Shown: positions 52,601 to 64,000 of the stretch, one piece after another
How the letters are laid out: every line of letters starts with the position of its first letter
Position numbering within the stretch: position 1 is the first letter of the stretch
Assembly (NCBI RefSeq): GCF_011397635.1
Contig: NC_064769.1
Span: 20,167,207 to 20,231,206, forward strand
Length of the DNA: 64,000 nt
Direction: 5' to 3'
Source: Epinephelus fuscoguttatus
Lineage: Eukaryota; Chordata; Actinopteri; Perciformes; Serranidae
The notes under the pieces: model-generated
The model's database searches: none
What the model saw: the letters and a program-made list of their open reading frames with translations, nothing else
Told to the model about the DNA's origin: nothing
Program-made: the position numbers and the translations under genes

Positions 52601-55600
52601 CACCCAGTATGGTTAATCATAATCCACAGATCAATAATATTCCAACAAAAACGGTCCTCATGCACTCTCAAAGGTCCAGACGATCTGAATCCAGCAAAAC
52701 AGTAAATCCAAACATATTATAGATATCCACAGACTGCTGTTGACTCATTTGAAGGGGTCATATTCCTCTTGTTGTTGTAGGTATTAACATCCATTGGCGT
52801 GTAAATATAGCGACTCCTCAATATCAAAATGGTGGCTAAACTCTGACCTTTTGGTTGACACCTCACTTGAGCCAACAGGAGCTTCCGTGCTTTACATACA
52901 TTGTTTTTCCCCCTTTTTTAAAGCACCTGGACAGAACCTTAGAAAAACATGTGAAATGTTTATTTTCTGATATTGTCATCTACTTTAAATTTGGACTAGG
53001 TGAGGCTTCGTGCTATGATCCCATTGTGGTTCCAAGCTGATACCTCCGAGTGTTAGTCATCTGTAGCATCTTTTTTTTTTTTTTCGAGAATGTATTCAGG
53101 CGAAGACCAAAAAAGCTTTTATTTCAGTGTGTTGAAACTTATATAACTGTGATTCTGACTGTTGGGGAAAAAACTTCAGAGAGTTGCCTTTCAAATGAGA
53201 CAATGCATGTACATGCACTGAAAACTGAACAAGAACATCTTTCAGTTTACTGACTACTTGGTGTGCCTTGGATTGGCGATTTAGGTGAATTTTACAGGAA
53301 TGGTAAGAGGTTTTAAATGTGTTGCAAAACATCTTTGATCAATGTAGTGTAAGAATGAGGTTGTGCCTTTTTCTAGTTCAATAGAATTGATGTGTGTGCT
53401 AAAAGGTTGCGAACTTTGCCACAGTGGAAGTGAGTCCCTTTAAGAGCACTATCTTCTCTCAGTACCCCAAATATAGCCAACACTGGCTCAGGTTCTATCA
53501 TTTGTCTCAGGATATAAGACAAAGTTTTAAATACTGAGTTTCAAAAATTTGACGAGCGTCATTAATTCAGCTAAAGAGAGGTCACCCATATAAAAGATGA
53601 ACACCAACATTCACCCGTCAAAATTCACAAATAGATGTCAAACATTCATTCAAAAAATATTCTGTTTTAGTTTTTATTGGCACCAAAATATTTCAGACCT
53701 GACCTGAGCTGTAACTTGTGGCAGCTGCTCACTATTGATAAATACATCTTAGGGGCCAATATTACATTACTGAGCTTAAAGTCTCATTAGTTGATCTTTT
53801 ATGTGTCTTGAGTTTCAAGTAACAAACTTTTATGACTGAAGGTGTTACAGCTTTCTCAGGATATTGCAACAAACATTAAATTAAGTATGATATTTAACAG
53901 AGCCTTTATGTCAACATCCTTTCCTTTCTGTAAATTGATATGTCATAATTGTATTTCGTCTGTCCCCAGTGTCGTGTTTTGGTTTGGGGATCTAAATTTC
54001 CGCATTGAGGACTACGACATCCATGTGGTGAAATGTGCTATCGACAGCAATAAGCTGCCTCTTCTGTGGGAGCGAGATCAGGTGAGGCATTTTTAACATG
54101 ATTGCCTCTTCACAGACATACCTGGATTTTTCTGGAAGGCTTTACAGCATTTGTTTGTCTCTTGATCCCTGACTACAGCCAGCAGAGGGCGCTGTGGCAC
54201 AAAGTGAATAGATATCAGTCTGTCAGGGTGAATGAGATTCATCCAGACACATCCAGGTGTAATTTCAAAATGCCATTTGTCTCCCCACACTTTCAAACTC
54301 TTTATCATTTTTTTAACCACAAAAATTGTGCTTAATATGCTGCTGCTGAACCAGCTGTCAGATCCTGGCTGAGAATGTGAATTTGCCTGCAGAGTTTGCT
54401 CTGATATACTCCCAAAAAATGCCTCAGAGGAGTTTCTGTAGTTCCTACATGTATATAGAAATGCAGGAAATAGAATTCAAATCACAGATTTTTTTCCATA
54501 CCCCAGGCACCCTGTTTTATTGTGCCACACCCACCTCTCAAACCAAAGTTATGCCTTTGTCCAGGCATGTGACCTGCTCTGCTTTTCCATCATTTGTCTG
54601 ATCTGCAGCTCAACATGGCTAAAAACACAGAGTCCATCCTGGAAGGCTTCATCGAGGGACCACTCAAATTCCCACCCACTTATAAGTTTGATGTGGGCAC
54701 TCATACGTACGACACCAGGTTAGTTATTATGTCATAACGGCTGTTAAAGTGTTTCTGCCTGCTTTGACAGTCTGTCCCATTTTACATATTTTCTGTTAGT
54801 GCAAAAAAGAGGAAACCTGCCTGGACAGATCGCATCCTCTGGCGCCATCGTCGCACCGGCTCCCCAGTTCCAACCCACAATGCAGCACTGCAGCGGGGTC
54901 TGACCTCGTGGCTGGGTGGGGCAACTAAAGTGCAACAGCATGTGTACCGAAGTCACATGGGCTTCACCATCAGCGACCACAAGCCTGTGTCTGCCGTGTT
55001 TTCACTGCATGTGAGACAGTAATTCCTCAAATACACTCTCACCACATTCATTAATAACATCACTCTTTGTTTCACTTGCTTTTGTTTTACTTACCTGTCT
55101 TGTGCTGTTTTTTTTTTTTTTAATAGTTCCCATTCAGGGTGGATATGCCCCTGGTGGAGCTGCAGGTGAACAAGGAGTGGTGTAAAGTCTCAGATGCTAC
55201 AGTAAGATTCACTGTTGCATCGACTTATCAGCGCAGCTCGTGGGACTGGGTAGCAATATACAAGGTAACTCTCAGATTGTTTTGCTCAGAAGCTCAGGAT
55301 AGATTCTTACAATTTGATGCCCAGTCTCAGGATTTGAAGTGATCCATTTGTTGCTTCTGCACAGGTCGGATTCAGACATCATAAAGATTACCAGGCATAC
55401 ATATGGGCCAAGGGAGAGCACGCAACACAGGTGTGTCACACAGTCAAATTCACACTTTATTTGGTGCGACAGCTGAATTCACAGTTAATTTCTCTCTGTT
55501 CCTGTCTTGACCAGGTGATATTTGCTGAGGAGGATTTGCCGAGAGATGACTGTGATTACATCCTGGGTTTCTACAGTCATAACATGAACAGCATTGTCGG

Positions 55601-58492
55601 CTTGTCGACACCAATTCAGGTAACAAAAGTCAGAGGTCATTGTCAAAAAGAAAGCCATCTCACTGCCTCTTATGATGCATTCATGAATGGATATGCACAT
55701 ACATACTGCCGTACATATGTGGACTCCCAAGCATTAACACCATACTCCCACAAGACCAGGCTGCAGGGTCAAGAGCAATAATGAAGTCAGCCACTGATGT
55801 TGGGCGTTAGGCCGACTCACAATCTGCCTTCCACATCATCCCAAAGGTGTTTGATGGGCCTGAGTTCAGAGCTCAGTGCAGTCATCTGACTCCATTCAAA
55901 TGCACAAACTTATTTGGCTGGATAACTACAACCCAACCACAGTGTTCCACATCACCCAAAGTGGACTCTAGTGAAACCACACCCCATTTTTTTTAACAAG
56001 CATGGCCGGCCTTGAGGCAAGGAAAAGCACGAGGCACATACTCACCTATTAATCATATTGTTAAAGTAAATAATTTGTTATGCAAGATGAGATGTTATAT
56101 AACTTATTTGTCAAAATATCATCTTCAAGATTTATAGCTGTCCATTGGAATGGACAGGGGATCTGAGCGTGAACAGGAAAATACTGCCCTGATTTCTAAT
56201 GATACAATCATCTTCTAACGCATCCTATTGCTTATGTACACAGAACATTTGCCTCAGAAGGGTTTGAACACACTGTTTTGTGCAGGTACTTCAGAAATTG
56301 AGGATATTTTGAGTAGTGATGACAAATATACAAAATATATATGCAGTATTGTTTTTTTAAAGCATCACTTTATTCATTGCAATGAGTTCATTATTCATGA
56401 AAAATAAATGTACTTGTGTTTTTTGTTGAAAAATAGGGTCTGTCAATGTCCATACAAAGTTCAAAAGTTAAAACAGTATGACAATGCAGTGCAAGTATGT
56501 GGATTCTAAGCATTACAGTAGTCATACCTGACTGTTAAATAACAGCCTCCACCCCTCAGGGAAAGTTTTTCGACAAGATTTTTAGACCAGGCTACAGAGA
56601 CATGAGCAGTTGTGGAGTCAACCACTGATGTTGGGCAATAGGCTGCATTCCAGTTCATCCCAGCGGTGCTGGATGTGCGGGCCAGACAAGTTCTTCTGCA
56701 CCAAACTAGGAATTCCAGTGTGCCCAGATGTGACAAGTTAAAACAGAGAAGGAAAGTACATCTACTCAGATACTGTCCTTAAATACAATTCTGAGATATC
56801 AAAGTTGTATGGTGATCGGTGAAACCCTTGAGATGTTATACACCTTTATGTGATGATATTCATTACCTTATAGAAGCTCAGTTTTAGTAAGTTTTCCAAC
56901 TTTTGCCAAGAGGGAACTTTAGATATTGGTCCCTAGATGGTGTTCACCGAGTTTCATGCAGATCGGTCAAACTTCCTAGGAAGAGATTGATTTTACCGTA
57001 AGTGATTTTCAAAAAATTCAAAATGGCGGAAAATCTATATAACCGGAAGTTATGGGTTCTTGAGGCAGATTTGTTCCTCATGAGGAGAGACATCTCTGTG
57101 CAAAGTTTCATGTCTCTATGACATACCGGCCATGAAATATGCCCATTCAAAGTTTGCAATTTCAATCGGTTGCTATAGCGACCCCCTTTGGCCAATTGAT
57201 GTAATAGTGCTTCATTCGCATCCTCCCATGACCCTCTACCACTACGCCAAATTTCACATGGATTGACCAAGTCAGGGAGGAGAAAAACGTGGAACAGAGA
57301 CACAGACACACACACAGACAGAGTTTTCATTATATAGTAAGATAGTAAGATTAAGTGGAGATTTATTTTCGTGAGGACGCATCAAGTAGATTGTCTTGTT
57401 TTTCTCCGTTCATCATTTTGCAGCTTTTTACATATTTTATTTTGCTCCTCACTTACATTTGGGAACTATTTAATCTCGCGCACCTTACGTGTAGGTGATA
57501 AGAGTTATGATGAAGTTTGGCAGAGTGGTATATAAGATGTGAGGTGCCACTCCTGGTGTTATCCTGCGTTCTTTTTGGGAGAGTTAAGTGGATCAAGTCA
57601 CTCCCAGAAGCTGTCCCGACAGCCCTTTGATAGATAATTCAGTAACTAACAAGTTTATAGATAAGACAGGAGGAAGAAACCTGCCTTACGTTATGATTTA
57701 TAATGTTTGTTGTTTGATATGGCAACACATTTCACCAATTTTAGCAACAGTAACAAGCTAACACACTGTTAATTAGTGCTTGGAAGTACTTGTTTGAAGA
57801 CATTAGGAATTTATTATCAGCTTGTTTTAGGACATTGAGACTTTATCATTGTTGACAATGTTTAGTTTTTTTATGCTCATTATTATCAGGTCCTACTGAT
57901 CCCAAATAGCTGGGAGAAATAAAAAATGTGAACCAAACAGAGAGGTGTGCCCACATATGTTTGGTCAATTCCTTTTTGGCGACCTTGTTCATGACCTTAT
58001 CCTCTCTTGATTCCTCCATCCTTACAGATCAAGATTCCAGTCCACAGTCCCACCGCACATCGCTCTGACGGCTCAGACATCAGCTCAGAAGACGACAGCA
58101 CTCTGGTTCTGCTGGCTCCAAACTCCCGCAGCCCGAGCCCTAAAACAGGCAAACACCACCATCGCCACCGTCGCAGCCGCAGCCCTGCTGTCCCTGCTCT
58201 TACCTCCAACCCCCTCCCCTCCCTGCAGGGCCTCAGCCTCTGTCCTCGCTCCAAAGAAGGCCAGACTCGCAGCCGCTCTCCCTGCTCCAAGAAGGAGCGA
58301 CTGGTCTCCCCCGACACTGTGACATCCCCCGTCATCAGCCCGCTCAGTCCCCGCAGCCCTGTGTCTCCAGGCAGCGGGGTGACTGCACCGGAGGCCCTGG
58401 TCGCTGCCATCTTAGGTGAACACAGACCAGCTCAGGTTAGCCCCACAGGGCTCAAACAGATAGGGAAGACAGGGGAAACAGACACTGCATAG
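46696..58492 (+). CDS. inpp5j: inositol polyphosphate 5-phosphatase J (PIPP), 12 coding exons
   Basis: It removes the 5-phosphate from phosphoinositides such as PI(4,5)P2 and PI(3,4,5)P3 at the cell periphery. Exons: 46696-47327, 50833-50940, 51116-51224, 51341-51457, 51882-52057, 53970-54081, 54609-54718, 54800-55010, 55127-55264, 55365-55430, 55515-55619, 58028-58492 (stop TAG). They join in frame to 782 residues. Layout: a Pro/Ser-rich N-terminus (1-210) with many SPxx repeats; a catalytic domain (about 211-525) with [34 protein letters not shown] and [10 protein letters not shown]; a SKICH domain (about 526-628) with [19 protein letters not shown]; and a Ser/Arg/Pro-rich tail ([18 protein letters not shown]). 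Family catalytic residues appear intact. Human INPP5J is about 1006 residues, with longer low-complexity ends. The introns 47328-50832, 52058-53969 and 55620-58027 are long; the first and last are rich in mobile elements. Confidence 0.94.
48392..50000. mobile_element. TTAA-flanked element with long inverted repeats, 1.6 kb
   Basis: The left end AGGGATAGTTCAG follows TTAA (48388-48391). The right end (reverse complement AGGGATAGGTCAG) precedes TTAA (50001-50004). The arms match over about 140 bp, through AAGTGGGG, TGTATTAC and CCAGTTTGGAGAA. The interior has an unidentified minus-strand open frame (48871-49125). It is Kolobok- or piggyBac-like by duplication type. It lies in inpp5j intron 1. 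Confidence 0.82.
50007..50427. mobile_element. hAT MITE, family B copy 2, inserted at a TTAA element border
   Basis: The ends are CAGGGATTCCCAACTGG and, in reverse complement, CAGTGGTTCCCAACTGG. A perfect 8-bp duplication CTTTAAAG flanks it (49999-50006 and 50428-50435). The target octamer contains the TTAA that closes the neighbouring 48392-50000 element. A diverged relative lies at 37936-38231. Confidence 0.88.
55706..56740. repeat. pair of related repeat fragments in inpp5j last intron
   Basis: The segments 55706-55870 and 56498-56670 share ATGTGGA, AGCATTA, CCAGGCT and CCACTGATGTTGGGC in the same order. This may be two insertions of one family or a duplication. The stretch between them (55870-56490) is AT-rich and unassigned. 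Confidence 0.5.
56770..57350. repeat. interspersed repeat, unclassified
   Basis: The stretch includes AAGTTTCATGTCTCTATGAC, GGTTGCTATAGCGACCCCCT and the end ATTATATAGTAAGAT, which I recall as a widespread teleost repeat with a fixed 3' end. No coding frame is conserved. The family (LINE 3' end or other) is uncertain. Confidence 0.45.
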
Positions 58493-59290
58493 AATATAGA
58501 CATCAATAGTTACAAGGAGGTGCAGTACAAGGAGAACGATGGCAATATCCATGCATTCAGCATCTGATCTGATCCCACAACGTCACTGTGCTCGTAGAAG
58601 CAGCACATGTGGTGACTCCTAATGTAGTTTGCAAACATTCCACATTGTAGCCCTGCAGCTCTCTGTCTCAGACTCTACCATCATCTCATACACTGTGTGT
58701 ATCTTGGAGTCAAATGTGTCCAGACTCTTGACAACAAGTGCTTTTATAGACTCATAAGCTATATCATACATAAACATATTGAATGTGAAACCAAAGTTGG
58801 AGTAAACATGTGATGGATGTGACCAGTTATTACTGACGGAAATATGGATCCAACAGTCTGGTATCAAAACAAGGACCCTGGACCAGAAGTATTGATGGTA
58901 TCATAGTTCATAATAGAGAGAGTGAGCGTGTGTGTGTGTGTGTGTGTGTCTGTGTGTGTGTTGGGGGGGGGTGTAGGACTACATGTTAAAACTTAAATGT
59001 GTGAAACATTTGGACCAGATGACAACTTTTAACTCTATAGTTCTTGGTCTGTATTCATGAAATTATTCAGCAGCAGAGGTAGAGCATTTACAACAGCAGT
59101 CAGTCTGAACTGTACGTGTGAACATGTGACTTTAATCTTAGATCAATGTTACATTTCTTAGCAGCTTTGTGAATACAGCCCCTGTTCTATAGAGGTCAGT
59201 GAGCGTGTGTCAAGGCTAATGTGTTTGTTTTTGCTTCAAGGAAAACAGTGTCGTGTACCTGTGTGAGTGTGCAAATAAAAGAGGAACAAA
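58493..59290 (+). other. inpp5j 3' UTR with poly(A) signal
   Basis: Non-coding sequence after the stop runs to an AATAAA at 59274-59279. A GT microsatellite followed by a G run lies at 58927-58971. No other element was recognised. Confidence 0.6.
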
Positions 59291-60091
59291 CAAAGTTAAC
59301 GGTCAAAATGCTGTTTATTGGGCAAACACAATCGCGCCGTTAAGAAGAAGTGTATACATAGACTCAATTCACTTAATGACACATAATCAGTCTGTGAGGC
59401 TGGGCAGCGACAGCTCGTCCAGCAGGATGTCAATGATATGCTGATATCACTTCACACACACAGATGGTGTGAAAAAATCTGACATTTTTCAAATAGAAAC
59501 AACCAAACAGAATTGAAACATCCGTACAATTAGTTAAAGCAAAGAAGATCTTGAGGTTTCTCAGAAGCGTGTGCGCAGCTTATGGTTTGCCCTGATGTTT
59601 GTAATCAAGATAATCAGTCTTTGGATTAGTAAGCAGGTCTAAAACCAAATATAGACACCAGGGAGGAGAGGCAAAACAAGCCGCACACACACAAAGGAAT
59701 CATCCCCTCAATAATATCAGTTGAGCAGCTATAAATAAGGCATATGATCCCAACTGCATAGCTGGCTGCATACGGGGCCAACCCTCAATCATCATTACAG
59801 ATCCAATGAAGCAACTGCCACTGACAGTTTTTTCCCTCTCCACATATTGAGCGAACAATCAAACTGTTTAATTCATATGACATTGTTGGAGTGAATGAGA
59901 TGGGATTGGGAGATTTTTAGATGAAGGGTTCAAATAAGGACAAGGCCATTCTAAGTCAGTGGCTCCCAAGCCAGGGGTTAGGAACTGAGAAAAATCTGAG
60001 GAGCCTCCAGATGATGACACAGATGTGGAAAAAAAACTTTTACATACAAATTTCTATCTTTCTGCTATTTTCCTATGAATTATCAGATACC

Positions 60092-60987
60092 AGCACCTCT
60101 TTGGGCATCTAGAAATCCTTAAGATACTTGATATTTTTACCTTTCAGGCCTTTAAAATCCTTGAAATAAGTAAAACACTAGATACATTCACTTCTTTAAG
60201 TGTCAAAAATCCCTAAAATCCTAAACAAAGTGAAACACTCAATACATTCACCGTTTTAAACCTATTAAAATTATTAAAATATGCAAAATACTTAATAGTC
60301 TCACCTCTTAAAATCCTTACAATACGTCAAATGCTTGATATTTTCTGCTCTTCATTTTGTTGCATTTGCATATCTGCACTCTGACTCTATTTCTGGTCTA
60401 TACCATTTGGATTTTTATTTCATGTTATCTTTTTTTTTTCATTTAATTCTGTCTTAATTGTAATTCTGTGTCTGCTGGTTGTTTTTGCAAGTCACTCTAA
60501 TTCTTGTCTTATCTCATGTTAAATTGTTGCTGTGTTTGCCTCACCCTCCAGCGCTTACCAGTCCTCAAACAAGAGGAACAGGCTATGCTTCCATCTCTTT
60601 ATTCCTCTAAAAATCCCCAAATAAGTGAAATTCTTAATACGTCCGTTTATTTCTGGTCTATTCTTTTTGTGTTATTTCATTTTATCTATTTTTAAATCCA
60701 TTTTTTATATTTTAATTGTTTTGTTTTCTCTTTTATCACCTGTTGATTTTGGGTGTCATTCTAATGCTTGCTGTTGCCTATGCAAAGAACTTTAACCTGT
60801 TTGAAATGTGCTGTATAAACAAAGCTGCTTTGCCCTCTGGCCTCTACAAATCCTCAAACAAGCAGAATATTTGATACTTTCACCTCTTCGAGCCTCTAAA
60901 GATTCTTTAATGATGTGAAACCCTTTATCCGTCAGCTGTTTAAAGACTCTAAATGTTCTTAAATTGAGACAAATCTGAGATTGGAAT
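60092..60987. repeat. degenerate minisatellite with higher-order duplication
   Basis: At least nine diverged units of about 45-60 bp fit the pattern CACCTCTTTAAG, then CTCTAAAATCCT, then AAATAAGTGAAACACT, then GATACATTCA. Two interrupting blocks, starting TATTTCTGGTCTAT at 60389 and 60648, resemble each other, and both lead into a CCTCAAACAAG unit (60562 and 60852). So a composite of about 260-290 bp was itself duplicated. Confidence 0.65.
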
Positions 60988-60995
60988 ATTTCAGC

Positions 60996-61169
60996 CAGTG
61001 GTGCAGTGGTAGTTTACGAGGTGGGTGTACGGCTAGATAGACTGGTTAGTTAGGTTACTGAAGGGGATATACTGTACTATATATTCCAATGGCTTTTTGG
61101 CCGATAAATGGCCAGAAAAAGAGCCGGCTATGCCTTGTATACCTGCGTGTACCCTCCACTACACCACTG
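60996..61169. mobile_element. short hAT MITE inside the minisatellite
   Basis: The ends are CAGTGGTGCAGTGG and, in reverse complement, CAGTGGTGTAGTGG. A perfect 8-bp duplication ATTTCAGC flanks it (60988-60995 and 61170-61177). It is 174 bp and non-coding. Confidence 0.85.
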
Positions 61170-61390
61170 ATTTCAGCCCTCTAAAGCCATAATCTGTCAT
61201 AATGCCTTAGAAACATAATCAGCTTTAATGGCCAAGTTTGTGATACAAGGAATGTGACTCTATGTTAATGATGTGCATACAAAGAAACAGACATACAGCT
61301 AAAACAAGCACAACACGGCTGAACAAAGCAAATATAATTGAATATGACGCTAGTGTGGATAACTTATTATTTGGCAAATGTCTGTTAACT

Positions 61391-61700
61391 GGGGCGGCAG
61401 TAGCTCAGCACATAGAGACCTGGGTTGAGAACCAGAGGGTCACCAGGTCAAGCCCCATCAAGACCAAATATGGAGCATGGACTGGCAGGTTGAGAGGTGC
61501 CAGCTTACCACCGAAGTGCCCCCAGGCAATGCACCCCATCCAAGGCATCTGACATCTCTCCATTTAATGCATGTACAGGTCCTGTTTGTGCATGTGTGTG
61601 TATTTCAGGCGTGTGTGTTTATGTATATGACAACAGAGTGAAAAGTTGAATTTCCCCTTTGGGATTAATAAAGTATATAAAATTAAATTAAATAAAAAAC
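61391..61700 (+). mobile_element. tRNA-derived SINE, plus strand
   Basis: The head GGGGCGGCAGTAGCTCAG carries an A-box-like sequence, and GGTCAAGCCCC about 60 bp on fits a B box. The body matches the minus-strand copy at 2103-2412. The 3' end is AT-rich after GGGATTAATAAAGTATATA. The tail boundary is approximate. Confidence 0.85.
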
Positions 61701-62380
61701 ACAATTTGTATGCTGCTAAATGACCCTGTCGCTTGACTAACCTTAGTGCTACTGTTGTCTCGCTGCTCATATTTGCTTTTGCTTGTGTCTGTTTCCGTGA
61801 AGCTGAAATGTAATGTAATATAAGATGTACAGTACTGTCTGTTTTTGCTTTGCTGAACTGTAATTGAGTTTGCCCATGTCTGTGTTCAGCTTATGTCTGT
61901 CTTTGTTTTGTTCTTATCATAACTGATATGGTTTGCCTCATGGTTATTATTCTTGAAGTTGTTTCTTGCTTTTAGGCTGCCAAACTCCCACCTTGCCAGG
62001 GACGACAGATGAAAACTAGCCTTCTGGGTGATTCTGGAATATTAACAGTCATGTTTTTAACACCCTGAGAAAAATATAATAACTATAAAATGTACAGATA
62101 TAACTATGCATAAAAAGGTATATCACAGTGGAGTGTTTAAAGCAGTAGGAGAGTAATGGAGATGGTGCTGGAGTAAACATGGGATAATTGCTGCTGCATA
62201 TAGCCTACATTTAGTAGGTATTACGTCATTATAAGGGCCATGAGCCAAACAGACTGATAACCACTGTCCGGGTAAACACAATACTGTATGTAATACTGTT
62301 GGGATGGTAGCCTGGAGTTACTCATGTAGTACTGTTAGCTCAGGGACTGTTGTTTGCTAATTAGCTCACGCCCATTTGCA

Positions 62381-62643
62381 CCACGTGGTCTGTGCCCAAC
62401 AACAACATTGGCTACGGAGAAATCACTTGAAGGGTCTGAGGAAGTTGTTCAGTCAGATAAATACAGCCGTCTGGACCACGCTACACTACACCCGGTGAGC
62501 TGAGCCCTCAAACAGCGTGGTCACCCTTTGCGTGTGTGAGCAGGAGATACAGGTAACAGCTGTGGAAACACCCACCCGGCTCCTTCTAACTACAGTATCT
62601 GAGCAGCTAGCTTGTTAGCTAACAGTGTGTTTATTGGCTCAAA
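62381..62643 (+). promoter_or_regulatory. mat2a-type promoter and 5' UTR (inferred)
   Basis: A reverse CCAAT box (ATTGG) at 62407-62411 lies about 45 bp before a TATA-like GATAAATAC at 62456-62464. A 5' UTR of roughly 150-160 nt would then reach the ATG at 62644. GTTAGCTAAC lies at 62614-62623. The start site is not proven. Confidence 0.5.
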
Positions 62644-62731
62644 ATGAACGGCCACCAGAACGGTTTCCATAACAACTGCGATGAAAACGGCTTCCTCTTC
62701 ACTTCTGAATCTGTCGGAGAGGGACACCCCG
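62644..62731 (+). CDS. mat2a: S-adenosylmethionine synthetase, first coding exon (partial)
   Basis: The enzyme makes S-adenosylmethionine from methionine and ATP in the cytosol. This exon encodes MNGHQNGFHNNCDENG, then FLFTSESVGEGHP, and ends at 62731 with the donor gtaagt in phase 1. FTSESVGEGHP is the family's N-terminal signature, and its histidine takes part in ATP binding. The start NGxxNGFH resembles vertebrate MAT2A more than MAT1A. The next exon (expected to begin DKICDQISDA) is not in the remaining 1.27 kb, so the rest of the gene lies beyond the window. Confidence 0.88.
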
Positions 62732-64000
62732 GTAAGTTTCTCATTTATATCTCTGCTAACATGACAATTAGCCTGATAGCATAGCCTCTCACACAAGGTC
62801 AGGTTACTATGTTACTGTTAGCGTGTTGTTGTATGTCAGCTGTCCACTAAGTACCCCGGTCATCCTCTCTGTAACGTTAACTAAGTTACCCATGTCACAC
62901 TTATTTTTTTTAAAGTGGGACCTCGTGGTGTTAAAGTGGCTTAGATACATGTAACCCAGACAAACAACAAAATGAAGAGAACAAAAGACTGTTAAGGAGG
63001 TTACGTTAATTTAAGTTAACTTAGAGCGCCCCGGCTACATGCTAACAACACGGCGGCTAGCTGTTAAGCTAACATGTCAGTTGGGACTGTTGGTGCCCGT
63101 CACTCACATGAAGCTCCACGCTGCCTTCTTACATGAATGTACAACATGAGCTGGGGTGTTTTTGTCGGCAAAAGCTAACACCACAAAACCACAAACACAG
63201 CTAAAGCTTCTTGTGTTAAGTTTTCACTTTTAATCAGACAGTATAGCTAGCTAGCATACGTTGTTGCATCATTTCAGTATCACATTACTGGATGGGACAT
63301 GTGCTCTGTAACTGTTCACTGGAAGTACCTATACCTTCCTATAAGTTATTGCGTCACAGATTTTAACCTTAAAAACTGCACTTCAACAGAGAAAATACCA
63401 GTCAGCTGTAATATTCACTTAATTGCCCGGTTATTAGCTGCACCTTCCCAAAAATGAATGAGATCTGATAGGACAACAACCCCTCCACATATCCTAATTT
63501 CACACAATGTTCATTTTGTGTTGCAGCTGTTTTTAGAAAGACCACATTCCACTTTAAAGTCGTTTTTGAGCCTGTAGAAAATGGTGTTATGCTGTTAATG
63601 TCAGCAAGGGTAGAGGAGATGTTACACTGCACCATTCAGCCTCCAAAATGTCTAGAAACACCTCTCAAAAATAAAACAAAAAACAACTCTTCTGATGGTA
63701 GGATTTTTTTCACAGCTGGTTTAATTGACTTAGTTTTAGCCATGTGTACCTAATAAACTGCCAAACGCGCATGCATCTGCAGCATACAACATTTTTAATT
63801 GCAGAATTTCTCAGCAGCTTATCGCACAATACGGTGCAGTTTTCAATCTTCCATCGGGGCAGTGGGGGCAGCTTCATTGTAACAGATAATAGGCTTACCA
63901 GTAGTCCTAAATATAGGTACTGCAGGGGCTGCTGCTCAACTGTGGGTGTAACGCAGCCACATACACACTTTATTGTTTAAGAGAACGCAATGCAATGATG
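62732..64000 (+). other. mat2a intron 1 (continues past window)
   Basis: No coding segment was found. Several GCTAAC/GTTAGC and GTTAAC words occur at 62818-63075. The rest is AT-rich and I recognise no repeat. Confidence 0.6.

Larger units (their letters stand above)
59291..62380. other. intergenic region inpp5j-mat2a
   Basis: No gene was found. The order is AT-rich DNA, a degenerate minisatellite (60092-60987, resuming after a hAT insertion), a short hAT element (60996-61169), a SINE (61391-61700), then AT-rich DNA to the mat2a promoter. Confidence 0.6.

Noticed and set aside
57997-58410. 137-codon minus-strand frame
   Set aside because: It is antisense to the Ser/Arg/Pro-rich last exon of inpp5j, whose low-complexity sequence opens several frames.
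58927-58971. GT/G tract considered as a functional signal
   Set aside because: It is a simple microsatellite in the 3' UTR with no other support.

Overview
This is vertebrate nuclear DNA, almost certainly from a ray-finned and probably percomorph fish. The genes are split by GT-AG introns, the intergenic DNA is AT-rich, and the repeats are typical of teleosts: a tRNA-derived SINE, TTAA-flanked and hAT-type inverted-repeat elements, and short tandem repeats. There are no prokaryotic genes, CRISPR arrays or operons, and I saw no retrovirus-like or Polinton-like element.

Six protein genes lie head to tail on the + strand. (1) atp6v0a2, V-ATPase membrane subunit a2, 5'-truncated by the window edge, with 17 exons from 727 to 10112. 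(2) osbp2-like oxysterol-binding protein (PH domain, FFAT motif, ORD lipid-binding domain), 14 exons, 13341-25676. (3) slc35e4, a nucleotide-sugar/triose-phosphate-type transporter, 2 coding exons, 31277-34587. (4) A compact smoothelin-like calponin-homology gene, 7 coding exons, 39649-42400. (5) inpp5j (PIPP), an inositol polyphosphate 5-phosphatase with a SKICH domain, 12 coding exons, 46696-58492. (6) The first coding exon of a mat2a-type S-adenosylmethionine synthetase, 62644-62731, whose remaining exons lie beyond the window. I joined exons by hand; every junction keeps frame and matches remembered family sequence.

osbp2, slc35e4, a smoothelin relative and inpp5j also sit close together on human 22q12, so the middle of the window looks like a conserved block. 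atp6v0a2 and mat2a flank it. The genes do not form one pathway. Several do act on endomembranes and phosphoinositides: proton pumping, lipid exchange at ER contacts, solute transport and 5-phosphatase signalling.

Introns and intergenic DNA hold many small DNA transposons, several with readable target-site duplications. Notable cases are a SINE inside an inverted-repeat element (2.0-2.7 kb), a hAT element inserted on the exact border of a TTAA element (48.4-50.4 kb), a 1.1-kb hAT element with perfect 8-bp duplications (28.7-29.9 kb), and a degenerate minisatellite with higher-order duplication, itself hit by a hAT element (60.1-61.2 kb). I found no convincing undescribed protein system. The best leads are regulatory: an inverted bZIP-like site pair upstream of inpp5j, a three-codon uORF touching the inpp5j start, and GTTAGC/GCTAAC motifs recurring at three promoters.
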